In this document: positions 54,907 through 63,869 of the stretch, piece after piece | Numbering within the stretch: the first letter of the stretch is position 1 | How the letters are laid out: each line of letters begins with the position of its first letter | NCBI RefSeq assembly: GCF_004022485.1 | Contig: NZ_CP034951.1 | Location: 744,001-808,000, forward strand | Direction: 5' to 3' | Source: Aequorivita sp. H23M31 | GTDB taxonomy: Bacteria; Bacteroidota; Bacteroidia; Flavobacteriales; Flavobacteriaceae | DNA: 64,000 nt | Program-made: the position numbers and the translations under genes | Notes under the pieces: model-generated | What the model was told of the DNA's origin: nothing | The model's input: only the letters and a program-made list of their open reading frames with translations | Database searches by the model: none

Positions 54907-55653
54907 TTATTCTTCAATTGGCTCACTATGTTTTTTATGCGCAACAAAAATAAGAATGCCCAATAAAGTTATTGCGATAAGGGAAGCGTACAATGTTGAG
55001 AGATGTAGCCCGCCACTAGAGGAAGGCTTGGTTAAAAAATCCCCGAATGTAGCGCCAAAGGGTCTTGTAAAAATAAAGGCTATCCAAAAAAGGACAATCT
55101 CATTGATTTTGGTGGCATAATGCAGAAGCACGACCAGAACAATAATTCCAGCGGTTACTCCAGCACCCGTTAGATAGCTCAATCCCAATACATCGCTCAA
55201 ATAATCACCGAAAGCAGTTCCCAAGCTATTGGAAAAAAGAATGGCTGTCCAATAGTAAATCTCCTTATTGCGATCGAAAATTGGATATATATCGAGATTT
55301 CCAAATCTTTTATACCCAGCGGATAGGGATGATATTAAACAGAGAAAAAGTATAAAGCTTCCCCAAGTGTAGCCCAATTTAAGGCTTCTATCCATAAAAT
55401 CGGAAATCTCGGTCCCAAAGGTTGTGGTGGCCACTATCACAAGCCAATAGTAAAGGGGAATATACTTTTTGCGGGTCAATTGTATTGCCAACACCGTTAA
55501 AAAGAAAGCAAGAGTTATGATCAGTCCGGTAAGATACCCGAGTTTCGAGGTAATGGAAATAAAATCCCCAAGTGTTTCGCCCAAAGTAGTGGCGATGATT
55601 TTCATAAACCAAAATATCAGGGTAATTTTGGCCATCTTGTTTGCCTTAGCCAT
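54907..55653 (-). CDS. DUF347-family membrane protein
   Basis: 248 aa with four repeats, each a pair of membrane helices around a TxG-x-x-x-x-DF motif: TLGETLGDF, TFGTEISDF, SLGTAFGDYLSD, PFGATFGDFLTKP. This is the repeat that defines DUF347 (COG4705) inner-membrane proteins of unknown transport function. Located 73 bp after the histidine kinase on the same strand, so probably a target or member of the two-component operon. Confidence 0.88.
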   Translation of the reverse strand: MAKANKMAKITLIFWFMKIIATTLGETLGDFISITSKLGYLTGLIITLAFFLTVLAIQLTRKKYIPLYYWLVIVATTTFGTEISDFMDRSLKLGYTWGSFILFLCLISSLSAGYKRFGNLDIYPIFDRNKEIYYWTAILFSNSLGTAFGDYLSDVLGLSYLTGAGVTAGIIVLVVLLHYATKINEIVLFWIAFIFTRPFGATFGDFLTKPSSSGGLHLSTLYASLIAITLLGILIFVAHKKHSEPIEE

Positions 55654-55726
55654 CTCTTTTTCTTCTTTAGGTTATAAATTTAGACCCAAAATCTAAAGAG
55701 AGTTTAAAGCGGTCGGTTGGTTTTAA

Positions 55727-56995
55727 TTATTCGTCGGCAACACCATTCCCTTTAAAATCCACCTCAAAAATATGATATGAATCCTGGAAATTATATCGGA
55801 TTTTAAACCCATACAGGTCACAGATCTTTTTTACGATGGCAAGTCCAAGTCCGGTGGATTTTACGGAATTCACCTCCCTATAAAACCTCTGAAAAAGTCT
55901 TTCGGGATGAAGAAGGGGGGTTTTTCCGTAATTAGAAAACATCAGGCTATTTTCCATTAGGGTTACCGAAATGATTTTCTTTAAGGTGTTGTGCCTGATG
56001 GCATTGGTAAGAAGATTGTTTATTAGGATTTCTGCAAGATAGGAATCCATTGAAACCACAAGGTCCGTTTTGGAATGAAGTATAATATAATCAATTTGGA
56101 GTTCCTTAAAGGTCTCTACTTTATCAGCCAGCAATTTGGTGATATTCACCGTTTCGACCTTGACAAACTGGTTGTTGTCGATTTTGGTAAGGAGAGTTAT
56201 CCGTTGGTTTAGGTGTTTTAGCCTTTGAATATCTTTCTGGATGGAAGAAATCTGTTCAAATTGCTTATCATTGATATGGTGCTCGTTGATTATATTATCA
56301 ATCTTGGCCTGGATAATTGCCAAGGGGGTTTGCATTTCGTGTGACACATCTTCGGTGAACTGTTTCAGGTTTTGGTAGTCGTTTCTTACTTTTGAGGTAA
56401 GCAGCTGGATTTCTTCCTTGAGTTCGGAAAATTCCAAAACATCACTGTCCACCAGTTGCAATTCTTCATTGGATGAAATGGAGAATTTTTTCATCTGTTC
56501 CAGGTTTTTAAAGAATGGGCTCCAAAGCTTAATATTACGGTTTGTATTGAAAAAAAACAGAAACAAGACAGACAGAACAAAGATGAGAATATATGAAATA
56601 ATAATGGCCACAAGTATGTCTCCAGATTCCACCACCAAGTCCCTAATGGTTATTTGGTATAATTGTCCTCCAATATTTTCATAAGTGGAGAGCTCCCTAA
56701 ACTCCTCCATTTCATCTTGAGAGGGATCATAAATGATAGTATCCTTAAGAATTTTCTTTCCTGTTTTATCCACTTTCCGTACCTCAATAACGGGCGATAC
56801 TGAAAAAACTGGCTGGTCGTCCCTTAGGGCGTCCACTACTCTGGCCTCTGTGGAATACAAACTTTCCTCCACCTGATCCTGAAGAAGTTTTTTTGTGTAA
56901 AAATATAGGGAGATAGAACTGAGAATGGTCAAAAGCAATCCTGTAAGCAGGAATGCTTTTGACGTTTTTTGCAAAAGTTTTGTTTTTTTTCCCAA
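55727..56995 (-). CDS. Two-component sensor histidine kinase
   Basis: 422 aa. Membrane spans at about 15-36 and 133-155 enclose a periplasmic sensor of about 95 residues. H-box SHEMQTPLAIIQAKI with the phosphorylated His (about 220), N-box NNLLTNAIRHN (about 335), and G-box STGLGLAIVKKI (about 385). The signal is unknown. Starts 1 bp after the response regulator stop; co-transcribed with it. Confidence 0.92.
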   Translation of the reverse strand: MGKKTKLLQKTSKAFLLTGLLLTILSSISLYFYTKKLLQDQVEESLYSTEARVVDALRDDQPVFSVSPVIEVRKVDKTGKKILKDTIIYDPSQDEMEEFRELSTYENIGGQLYQITIRDLVVESGDILVAIIISYILIFVLSVLFLFFFNTNRNIKLWSPFFKNLEQMKKFSISSNEELQLVDSDVLEFSELKEEIQLLTSKVRNDYQNLKQFTEDVSHEMQTPLAIIQAKIDNIINEHHINDKQFEQISSIQKDIQRLKHLNQRITLLTKIDNNQFVKVETVNITKLLADKVETFKELQIDYIILHSKTDLVVSMDSYLAEILINNLLTNAIRHNTLKKIISVTLMENSLMFSNYGKTPLLHPERLFQRFYREVNSVKSTGLGLAIVKKICDLYGFKIRYNFQDSYHIFEVDFKGNGVADE

Positions 56996-56996
56996 G

Positions 56997-57671
56997 CTAG
57001 TCCCCTATAAATTTATAACCACTCCCATAAGCCGTTTTTATATATTTTGCTCCTTCAGCGGTAAGTTTCTTCCGCAGGTTATTGATATGAACATAGATAA
57101 AATCGAAGTTGTTCAACAAATCACTGTTGTCGCCCCACAGATGTTCGGCTATCATTTCCTTTGAAAGCACCCTTCCTTTGTTGGACACAAAAAACACGAG
57201 CAGATCGTATTCCTTTTTGGTCAGAACAATTGCATTCCCGTCGATGAATACGGTCCTGGAACGGGTATCGATTTTTATCTCGTTAAATTCAATAAGGTCA
57301 TTTCCGCCATATTTTCCCCGGCGTAGGATGGCATTTATACGTGCGTTCAGTTCTGCTAGGTGAAAAGGTTTGGTTATATAATCATCGGCTCCCAGATCAA
57401 GACCTTCCAATTTATCAGTGAGCGAATTGTTTGCCGATATAATAATGACGCCTACATCTTTGTGTTCCTTTTTAAGCGACCTTAGTATGTCAAGGCCGCT
57501 ACCGGAAACCAAATTTATATCGAGAATAATTACATCGTAATCGTACAGGTATGCTTTTTCGGAAGCCTCCTCAAAATTGGATGCAACTTCACAAAGATTG
57601 CCATCCCGTTCCAGATAGGTAACTATGGATTGCTGCAGATCGATTTCGTCTTCGGCTATTAGATATTTCAT
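56997..57671 (-). CDS. OmpR-family response regulator
   Basis: 224 aa. Receiver domain (1-115) with acidic pocket at EDEID, phospho-acceptor Asp in VIILDINLVSG (about 51) and DYITKPFH with the conserved Lys. C-terminal winged helix (about 125-222, FVSNKGRVLSKEMIAEHLWG). First gene of the unit response regulator / kinase / DUF347 protein; likely controls that unit. Confidence 0.93.
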   Translation of the reverse strand: MKYLIAEDEIDLQQSIVTYLERDGNLCEVASNFEEASEKAYLYDYDVIILDINLVSGSGLDILRSLKKEHKDVGVIIISANNSLTDKLEGLDLGADDYITKPFHLAELNARINAILRRGKYGGNDLIEFNEIKIDTRSRTVFIDGNAIVLTKKEYDLLVFFVSNKGRVLSKEMIAEHLWGDNSDLLNNFDFIYVHINNLRKKLTAEGAKYIKTAYGSGYKFIGD

Positions 57672-57741
57672 TGGTTTAAATTTACGATATAAAAATAATA
57701 TTGAAATCGAAAACTAAAAACGAAAAGGAAATAGCTCAAAG

Positions 57742-57784
57742 TCGCAGACTTTGCGCAGCAGTGCACTCGCAGACTTTGCGCAGC
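57742..57784. repeat. 18-bp direct repeat
   Basis: TCGCAGACTTTGCGCAGC at 57742-57759 and again at 57767-57784, 25 bp apart, between the response regulator and the glycosidase. Confidence 0.7.
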
Positions 57785-57829
57785 GGAAAACTGGTTGGGA
57801 TGAGCGGTCCCCCTGGCCCCCCTTTTCCT

Positions 57830-57958
57830 ACTTGGTGCAATTCTGTAGGTGCATCATCTTTGGACATCAAGCATACTATAGATTTTTCTGTTCCGAAGGA
57901 ATTAAGTGTAGAAAAAGTACAACATGCTTTTGCAGCAGACAAACAATTTGAAGTTTGA
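57830..57958 (+). pseudogene. Possible C-terminal gene remnant
   Basis: A plus-strand frame ends LDIKHTIDFSVPKELSVEKV then QHAFAADKQFEV and a stop, 28 bp before the glycosidase. Protein-like, while the sequence before it is not. Looks like the tail of a lost gene; family not recognised. Confidence 0.3.
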
Positions 57959-57986
57959 AACCCTAATTATTAGTAATTAAATTATA

Positions 57987-59422
57987 ATGAAAAAAACAAT
58001 TAACAGACGAGATTTTATGAAAGTAAATTCTCTTGCAGGTTAGGATTCCTTGTTCCCAATGATCCTTTATCTACACTTTATAATTTAAATCTTGATGGTA
58101 AAAATGCTGTTTTTCCCAAAGATTTTTTGTGGGGTGTAGCAGCTTCTGCACCACAAACGGAAAGTCGAGAGGGACGAGGTCGTAGCAATTGGGATGTATT
58201 TATGGACAATGTTGGGGGGTCTGCCGACGGAACAAACAATATGCGGAACACCGAATTTGAAAAACGTTATCTCGATGAATTCAAGATGTTAAGAGATGCT
58301 GGAGTAAAAGCTTTTCGTTTTTCTTTCTCATGGCCAAGAGTGCAACCAGAAACACCTGGAACTCCTAATGCAAAAGCTATGTCATACTATGATAAGTTGA
58401 TAGATGCAATGCTAGAACACGGTTTGGAGCCAGTTCCAACTTTGTTTCATTGGGATATGCCACTATGGGCAGGTGATTTTCTTAAAAGGGATGTCAGCGA
58501 CAAAATGCAAGATTATGCTGATATTATGTCACGGTTAGTAGGAAGTAGAGCAAAGACGTGGCTGGCCTTTAACGAGCCGAGCGTTATTGCCGCATTCGGT
58601 TATGGGAAAGGAACTTTTGCGCCGGGGTATCATTCAAAAAAAACAATGGGTGCTGCGATTCATCATATTAATGTCTCACAGGCAAAAATATTTGAAGCTG
58701 TCAGGTCGAATGTATCTGCCGTGAAAATTGCTTCAGCTTTTAATATTATGCCTTTTGAGGCTTTGTCCGGCAAAAAGGAGGATATTGATGCCGCTCATTT
58801 TATTGATGTTCTTTGGAATCAGTCTTTTGCTGACCCAACTTATGGATTAGGTTATCCCGATTTAATAAAACCTCTTGTAGAGCCTTATATAAAGGATGGA
58901 GACCTAGAATTTATAGCTTCAAAACCAGATTTTTATGGCGTTAATTTCTACTCGAGAACCTTTGTCAAAGCAGACAATGATAAACATTCAATCCTTGGGA
59001 CAATTCCTATTGCACCGCCATCAGAATTGGAAAAAACTCAGGAATTTCCTTATGATCCTAACACATATACCAAAATATTATTAGATATACATAATAAATA
59101 TGGTCAGCCTGATATATTGGCAACAGAATTCGGTTTTGCAATCGAGGAGGATAAGCCGATAAACGGTATTTTGAATGATCCAAAACGTATCAAATATATC
59201 CAAGGATATATCAAAGCTGCTCAGGAAGCGGTTAAGAAAGGAGTAAAACTCAAAGGGATGATGTATTGGTCTTCAACAGATAATTGGGAGTGGACATTAG
59301 GTCTGAGTCACCATTTCGGCTTGATCTATATTGATAAAAATACCTTGGAGCGTATTCCAAAGAAAAGCCTAGAATATTATGGGAAATGTATCAAGGCAAA
59401 CGCTGCAGCAGATATTAGATAA
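57987..59422 (+). pseudogene. GH1-family glycosidase with Tat signal, one frameshift
   Basis: ATG 57987 gives MKKTINRRDFMKVNSLAG, a twin-arginine (RRDFMK) signal, then TAG at 58041. One missing T restores GGxLGFLVPNDPLSTLYN, continuous with the large frame, whose FPKDFLWGVAASAPQTE is the GH1 start. Catalytic acid/base Glu in LAFNEPSVIAAFGYGKG and the nucleophile position in ILATEFGFA (ATEFG instead of I/V-TENG). WSSTDNWEWTLGLSHHFGL is the GH1 C-terminal signature. The enzyme domain (about 430 aa from TTG 58127) is intact, so it might still be made in the cytosol, or the shift is a base-call error. It would hydrolyse beta-glycosides. Followed by an outer-membrane protein gene. Confidence 0.85.
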
Positions 59423-59462
59423 ATTAAAACTAAATAAGAAAAACAATTTTAAATAAATTTTC

Positions 59463-60176
59463 ATGAAATCAAAATTACTTTCATTACTTTTCTTGGGCAT
59501 GGCAACATCTATTTTTTCTCAGCAAAATAATGCAAATGAAAACATAGATCCATCCAAGCCTACCAACTTATACACGCAGGTGAATGTGCAGGCTGAACTC
59601 AACTCTTACAAAGGTTTCAGTACATACGGAACGCGAGTTAATTTCCAATATGACCTTAATCCAGATAATTTGATTCTTGCTGAGGTTCCTTTGCTGTATA
59701 ATTCAGAAACAAAAGAGTTTGGCTTGTCGGATACCAGAGTCAGATATTTTAACGTGCGGAGAATGAACAGCAAAACCTTGTTTGCATTGGCTCCCTTTGT
59801 AGACATCTATATGCCAACAGGAAAGTCTGCTCACGGCTTGGGTGGGGGAACATGGTCTTTGTCAGCTGGTTTAATTGCTGGTTTGGGTTTTTCTAAAGAT
59901 GTTTCTATGTTTCCAGGCGTAAGTTATGTATATCTTACCGAGAGTGGAAAAAGCGGGATGCAGATTCAGTCTAATGTAAGCTTGAAATTCAGTGATAAAA
60001 CGTTTGTGTTTTTTAATCCAAGTGCAATATTTATTAACTCGGGTGTAACATGGCAGGGCGAATTAGATGTTAATCAGATTATTATACAAAATAAATTCAA
60101 AGCTAATATCGGATGGTTGCCTAATTTTACGGATAAGGTAAATACTTTCAGAATTGGTGTTACTTTCTTTATGTAA
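59463..60176 (+). CDS. Outer-membrane beta-barrel protein (porin-like)
   Basis: 237 aa with signal peptide (SKLLSLLFLGMATSIFSQ). The mature part alternates polar and aromatic residues in strands (GTRVNFQYDLNPDNLILAEV, AGLIAGLGFSKDVSMFPGVS) and ends with Phe-Phe-Met (TFRIGVTFFM), near the terminal aromatic typical of barrels. Begins 40 bp after the GH1 gene and is likely co-transcribed. Together they suggest uptake and cleavage of a small glycoside, an inference. Confidence 0.68.
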   Translation: MKSKLLSLLFLGMATSIFSQQNNANENIDPSKPTNLYTQVNVQAELNSYKGFSTYGTRVNFQYDLNPDNLILAEVPLLYNSETKEFGLSDTRVRYFNVRRMNSKTLFALAPFVDIYMPTGKSAHGLGGGTWSLSAGLIAGLGFSKDVSMFPGVSYVYLTESGKSGMQIQSNVSLKFSDKTFVFFNPSAIFINSGVTWQGELDVNQIIIQNKFKANIGWLPNFTDKVNTFRIGVTFFM

Positions 60177-60242
60177 GTATTGATAAGGTCTTGGATATGC
60201 AAACAAAATTTACAAAAATGTAGCTTAACATAGGTTGGAAAT

Positions 60243-60428
60243 TCCGTAATCCCCTTTGTGCACACTGAACAAGTCCGATCATTACTCAAAAAAATGATTC
60301 GGAACTACGAAGGCCACCACTGGAACGGCCGATTTACAGCCCTCGAGAAGCTCGAATGTTTAACCGAACGTCTCCAACACCAACAACGCTGCTTAAACGA
60401 GTATAAGATTGCCCTAATGCAGTCATAA
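60243..60428 (+). pseudogene. DUF6943-like gene remnant (3' half)
   Basis: Reads SVIPFVHTEQVRSLLKKMIR then NYEGHHWNGRFTALEKLE-type sequence to a stop at 60428; strongly similar at DNA and protein level to the last 55-60 codons of the gene at 36575-36997. Homology goes on through the terminator and about 150 bp beyond. The first half of the gene is absent. Confidence 0.75.
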
Positions 60429-60464
60429 AAAATCGGCCGTGAATAGTCGGCCAATCTAAAATCA

Positions 60465-60495
60465 GAAAAGCCCGGGATCAAATCTCGGGCTTTCT
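60465..60495 (+). terminator. Terminator hairpin of the DUF6943-like remnant
   Basis: AAAGCCCGGGA-TCAAA-TCTCGGGCTTT, 11-bp stem with one G-T pair. Homologous to 37015-37047. Confidence 0.75.
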
Positions 60496-60592
60496 CAATT
60501 AATAAGTTTATCGGATTTACTTTACCTCTTAATCCCTCATCTTCCAAAAACTAACTTTCCATTTAAACCAAATGATTTAATAATATCTAATT

Positions 60593-60856
60593 TTAATCCC
60601 GTGGGAATGCCGCCCGGCGACTTCCACCATTGTACAAATCCTTGTCATCCCGATTTAGCGCTAAAAACGATTGGTCATGCCCTCTGTTTTCTTTCGCCAT
60701 CACAAAGGCTTTGTTCAAATTTTCTAAGGAAGCAAGGTGATTCCTTTCTGAAAGTTGATTTACCCCTACTTTTATTAGTGAATCACAGCTCGGTTTAGGT
60801 TGTGCTATTGAAATATTCTGAAGGAATAGAAATGCGAAAAGGATAATGGTTTTCAT
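60593..60856 (-). pseudogene. Truncated N-terminus of an exported TPR-like protein
   Basis: Signal peptide (MKTIILFAFLFLQNISIAQ) plus about 40 residues of TPR-like helix (SLIKVGVNQLSERNHLASLE, NLNKAFVMAKEN). From about residue 60 the frame runs into unrelated intergenic sequence (RDDKDLYNGGSRRAAFPRD) and the DUF6943-related block. The gene was probably cut when that block arrived. Confidence 0.55.
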
Positions 60857-60966
60857 ATTATATCTCTTGGAATTGTTTGATTAGTAATTCCATATTGAAA
60901 ATGTTACATCGTGATTTTTTTTCCACATAACATTTTAAATAATTAAATCCATCAGAAAAACTTTTA

Positions 60967-61422
60967 ATGAATGTAGCCACTACTGCTGATGAGATTATTT
61001 TCGGAAATCGCAACAGGGTAAGTGTTGAGAACGCTTTTCAGGCAATTTATAATATCACCACCGAAAATGCAATTTCCCTCAGTTTTAGAAACTTTTGGTC
61101 GGTGGCTGAATATGCCCCAGATAAGTTCACCTCCTTAAATAGGGATGGAAGTCTAAGTCCGTACAATTTTGAGGCAACCGGAACCAATGATCCCAATGTG
61201 CGTTTTAATATTTGGAATTTGGATTTGCGTTATAATTGGCGTTTTGCCCCGGGCAGCGAACTCAGTGTGCTGTATCGGAATACCGTCTCGGTTCGTGATG
61301 GCCAAAAAGAAAGCTCATTTTGGGATAGTACCGATTATATGTTTTCGCAACCTCTATTGCATGGGTTTTCGGTGCGAGTGGTTTATTATATTGATTACAA
61401 TAAATTGAAGAAAGTGTTTTGA
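60967..61422 (+). pseudogene. C-terminal fragment of a DUF5916-type outer-membrane protein
   Basis: 151 aa ending in FNIWNLDLRYNWRFAPGSEL, SVLYRNTVSVRDGQ and VYYIDYNKLKKVF. This is the terminal barrel region of DUF5916-containing proteins (N-terminal CBM9-like domain, normally about 750-850 aa). At least 600 N-terminal residues are missing; the start codon here is fortuitous. Confidence 0.72.
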
Positions 61423-61581
61423 AGTTAAATTTTATGAGAAGATTTAGCTCGTAGAAAAGGAATTCAAAAAGAAAAATCCTTTTAAAAAATAAAATTATTG
61501 TTATAAATTTATTTCTCATATTGATAATAAGCCGCTCTCTTCCGGATGCGGCTTCTCGATTTGAAGGAACAATTTTGGCAT

Positions 61582-62277
61582 ATGAAAAGAATCAGAATTG
61601 GAAACTGGAGAAAACAGGGTTTTGAGTTTTTGTTGATTTTTATTGCAGTTATATCGGCTTTTGCCTTAAACAACTGGAACGAAAACAGGAAAACCGAAGA
61701 TTCTGAAAATAAAATATTGACCGCCATCGCCAATGGCCTCGAAAAGGATATAGACGATATCCGTTCGAACAAACGTGGCCATAAAAAAGGGATTTCCGCT
61801 TGTGTTTACTTTAGAAAGCTGTTGACGAACCAAGAGGTAAATCCTGATTCGCTATTGGTCCAGTATGAAAATCTTACCCGTACTTTTATTTCCATTCAGA
61901 ATGTGGCGGGGTATGAAACCTTAAAATCGCAGGGATTGGGGCTTGTTTCCGACGATTCATTGCGATTGCAAATTATTTCGCTTTACGAGTACGATTTTAA
62001 TGCGCTGCGCAAATTGGAGGAAGAATACTCCGAATTGCAATTTCAAAAAAATTATTTCAACGAAATCAATACCGTCCTAGCCCCCAATTTTGAATTTGAT
62101 GAAAATGGCAAGCCAAGCGGGATCGCCCTCCCTTTGGAAATCAGTGAAAATCAGAAGAAGATTTTGCTGGTGTACCTATCTAAAATAGAAGAAAACAGAA
62201 ACTTTATCCTCACTTTCTATTCCGATATTGAAACCAAAATTGAATCAGTTCGAAAGAATATTACAAAGGAAATATAA
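61582..62277 (+). CDS. DUF6090-like single-span membrane protein
   Basis: 231 aa from the chosen ATG 61582 (MKRIRIGNWRKQGFEFLLIF; an upstream ATG at 61546 adds 12 unlikely residues). N-terminal membrane segment (FEFLLIFIAVISAFALNNWN) followed by ENRK and a helical periplasmic domain, the pattern of DUF6090-like Bacteroidota proteins (FLLIFxAVxLALxxNNWNE). Function unknown. Stands alone. Confidence 0.72.
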   Translation: MKRIRIGNWRKQGFEFLLIFIAVISAFALNNWNENRKTEDSENKILTAIANGLEKDIDDIRSNKRGHKKGISACVYFRKLLTNQEVNPDSLLVQYENLTRTFISIQNVAGYETLKSQGLGLVSDDSLRLQIISLYEYDFNALRKLEEEYSELQFQKNYFNEINTVLAPNFEFDENGKPSGIALPLEISENQKKILLVYLSKIEENRNFILTFYSDIETKIESVRKNITKEI

Positions 62278-62400
62278 AGAATAGTCCTAGCTAAAAAATT
62301 GCGATAACCCAGATAAATCATCTCTCCCAATTTCCAAACACCCCCGAAGAATTAAATAGAATGTTCCATAATTCCCTTTAAAAACAAAAAGCATATACAG

Positions 62401-63171
62401 ATGAAAACAAAATTAATTGTCGTCAAAGCCATCCTACTTCTATTCTTTATTTCAGGAAATGGTCAAAACGAAAAATCCAATAAAGCAGCTAAAGCCTATA
62501 AAACCGAAGTTTTTGTTATCAGCACAATTCACAAGGCCCATACTATCAATCCCAATTATACCTACGATTCCCTCTTCACTTTTATAAATAAATACAACCC
62601 TGATATAATTGGGGTGGAAATTAGACCTGAGGATATAGACAGCTCACTTGAATATCTAAAATCGAATTATCCCTATGAAATGTACACCTGTATTACGCAA
62701 TTTCCGTCAAAAAAAGTATTGGGGATAGACTGGTTGGGTAATGACCTCGTGGGAAAACCAATTCCCCAGGACTACTGGAAAGAAAAGAGCACCATAAAAA
62801 AATTACAACATAAATTGAATGCCGATACGGTAATGCGACGAAAACTATCCGTAACGGAGATAATCCAAGAAGAGAAGAACCATCTTGCCTTAAATTCCTC
62901 CCTTCGGGAAATGAACGACGGACGGTATGATTTGATTAACTCCATTTATTACAAACAGTTGGAATTATTACTGAAGGATACAGAATATCAGCCCTTGACC
63001 GATTTCTATAAAAAAAGAGACGAAATGATATTGCAAAACTGTGTCGAAATAATAAAAGGCAACAAGGGGAAAAAAATCATTTTCTTGGTGGGCGCAGATC
63101 ATAGGGACTTCATCCTAAAAAAGATTTCTGAAGTATATGAAGGCAATCTTATTGAACTCACTGCCATTTGA
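62401..63171 (+). CDS. Exported TraB/GumN-fold-like protein
   Basis: 256 aa with signal peptide (VVKAILLLFFISGNGQ). Motifs: VFVISTIHKAH (about 37-47, in place of GTxH), NPDIIGVEIRPEDID (about 75), and IFLVGADHRDFILKKI at the C-terminus (about 225-240). The order strand-H, GVE, GADH-R resembles TraB/PrgY/GumN or DUF5694-type proteins, possibly metal-dependent. Weak match, so the fold is a suggestion. Second such protein in the window, with no close similarity to the broken one at 23219-24088. Confidence 0.5.
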   Translation: MKTKLIVVKAILLLFFISGNGQNEKSNKAAKAYKTEVFVISTIHKAHTINPNYTYDSLFTFINKYNPDIIGVEIRPEDIDSSLEYLKSNYPYEMYTCITQFPSKKVLGIDWLGNDLVGKPIPQDYWKEKSTIKKLQHKLNADTVMRRKLSVTEIIQEEKNHLALNSSLREMNDGRYDLINSIYYKQLELLLKDTEYQPLTDFYKKRDEMILQNCVEIIKGNKGKKIIFLVGADHRDFILKKISEVYEGNLIELTAI

Positions 63172-63200
63172 GAATTCCTAAAAATAGATTATACCTAGGT

Positions 63201-63722
63201 CTATAAATACCCATCCTCTTGAAAATAGTCAACCAACCGCTCCCCTATTCCTTTATCCAGTTTGCCATCCAAATCCAATATATTGATCTTTAAAATTCCA
63301 CAAAAATGATCTGGATAGGAAAACTTACGGCGAAAAATGGGAGTTTGTTCTGCTCCGGGATAAAGCAAAATTGAAAATTTAGATTGCCAATGATCATTGT
63401 AAACGTACATCTGCCTCAAATCGTTTGTGGAGGGTTTCTTGGCTTCTATTTGTTTCCATTTGGTGTCGATGATCACCTGGGTCGTATTGTCTTTTTTGAT
63501 GATGATATCCGGGCGGAGGCTCATATTGCCCCAAAAGGACTTGGATTGCTGCTCTGATACGCTGTAGGGCGTGTTTAGACAGGCCTTTTTTAATTGCACC
63601 AGTATATATTCTTCCCACAGGCTATTCATATCGACGTCTGCTTGACCTACTTGGTTAACTTTTAGTTTTCGGGTAATGCGAACCATTTCGATGAGTACAT
63701 TACCCCCAGTGCGGGATTGCAT
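63201..63722 (-). pseudogene. 5'-truncated McrC (5-methylcytosine restriction subunit)
   Basis: 173 aa equal to the C-terminal part of McrC. DMNSLWEEYILVQLKKA, then QQSKSFWGNMSLRPDIII, VIIDTKWKQI (PD-(D/E)xK core: Asp, Asp-x-Lys) and NDLRQMYVYNDHW. Full McrC is about 400-450 aa; the first 230-250 residues are absent and no mcrB lies upstream in view. The first codons (MQSRTGG) come from the 18-bp repeat also found at 3126-3143. The nuclease core is intact, so the fragment could still be an active domain, but without McrB it is probably inert. Confidence 0.75.
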
Positions 63723-63869
63723 CGCGTTCCTTTCCCCGTCTTCCTTAAATAGCTTCTATTTTTCGAGATTCAATCCTTTTGGATTTGTAGTTGCGCCACG
63801 TAACCTAAAGTTGGTCACTTTCTAAAATGTATCAAAAAATGATTCGTGGTGCCACGCGATGCAATCGCG
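63708..63869. repeat. REP-like 18-bp motif, direct and inverted copies
   Basis: AGTGCGGGATTGCATCGC at 63708-63725 and GCGATGCAATCGCG at 63856-63869 in opposite orientation. The first matches 3126-3143 at 17 of 18 bases. Confidence 0.55.
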
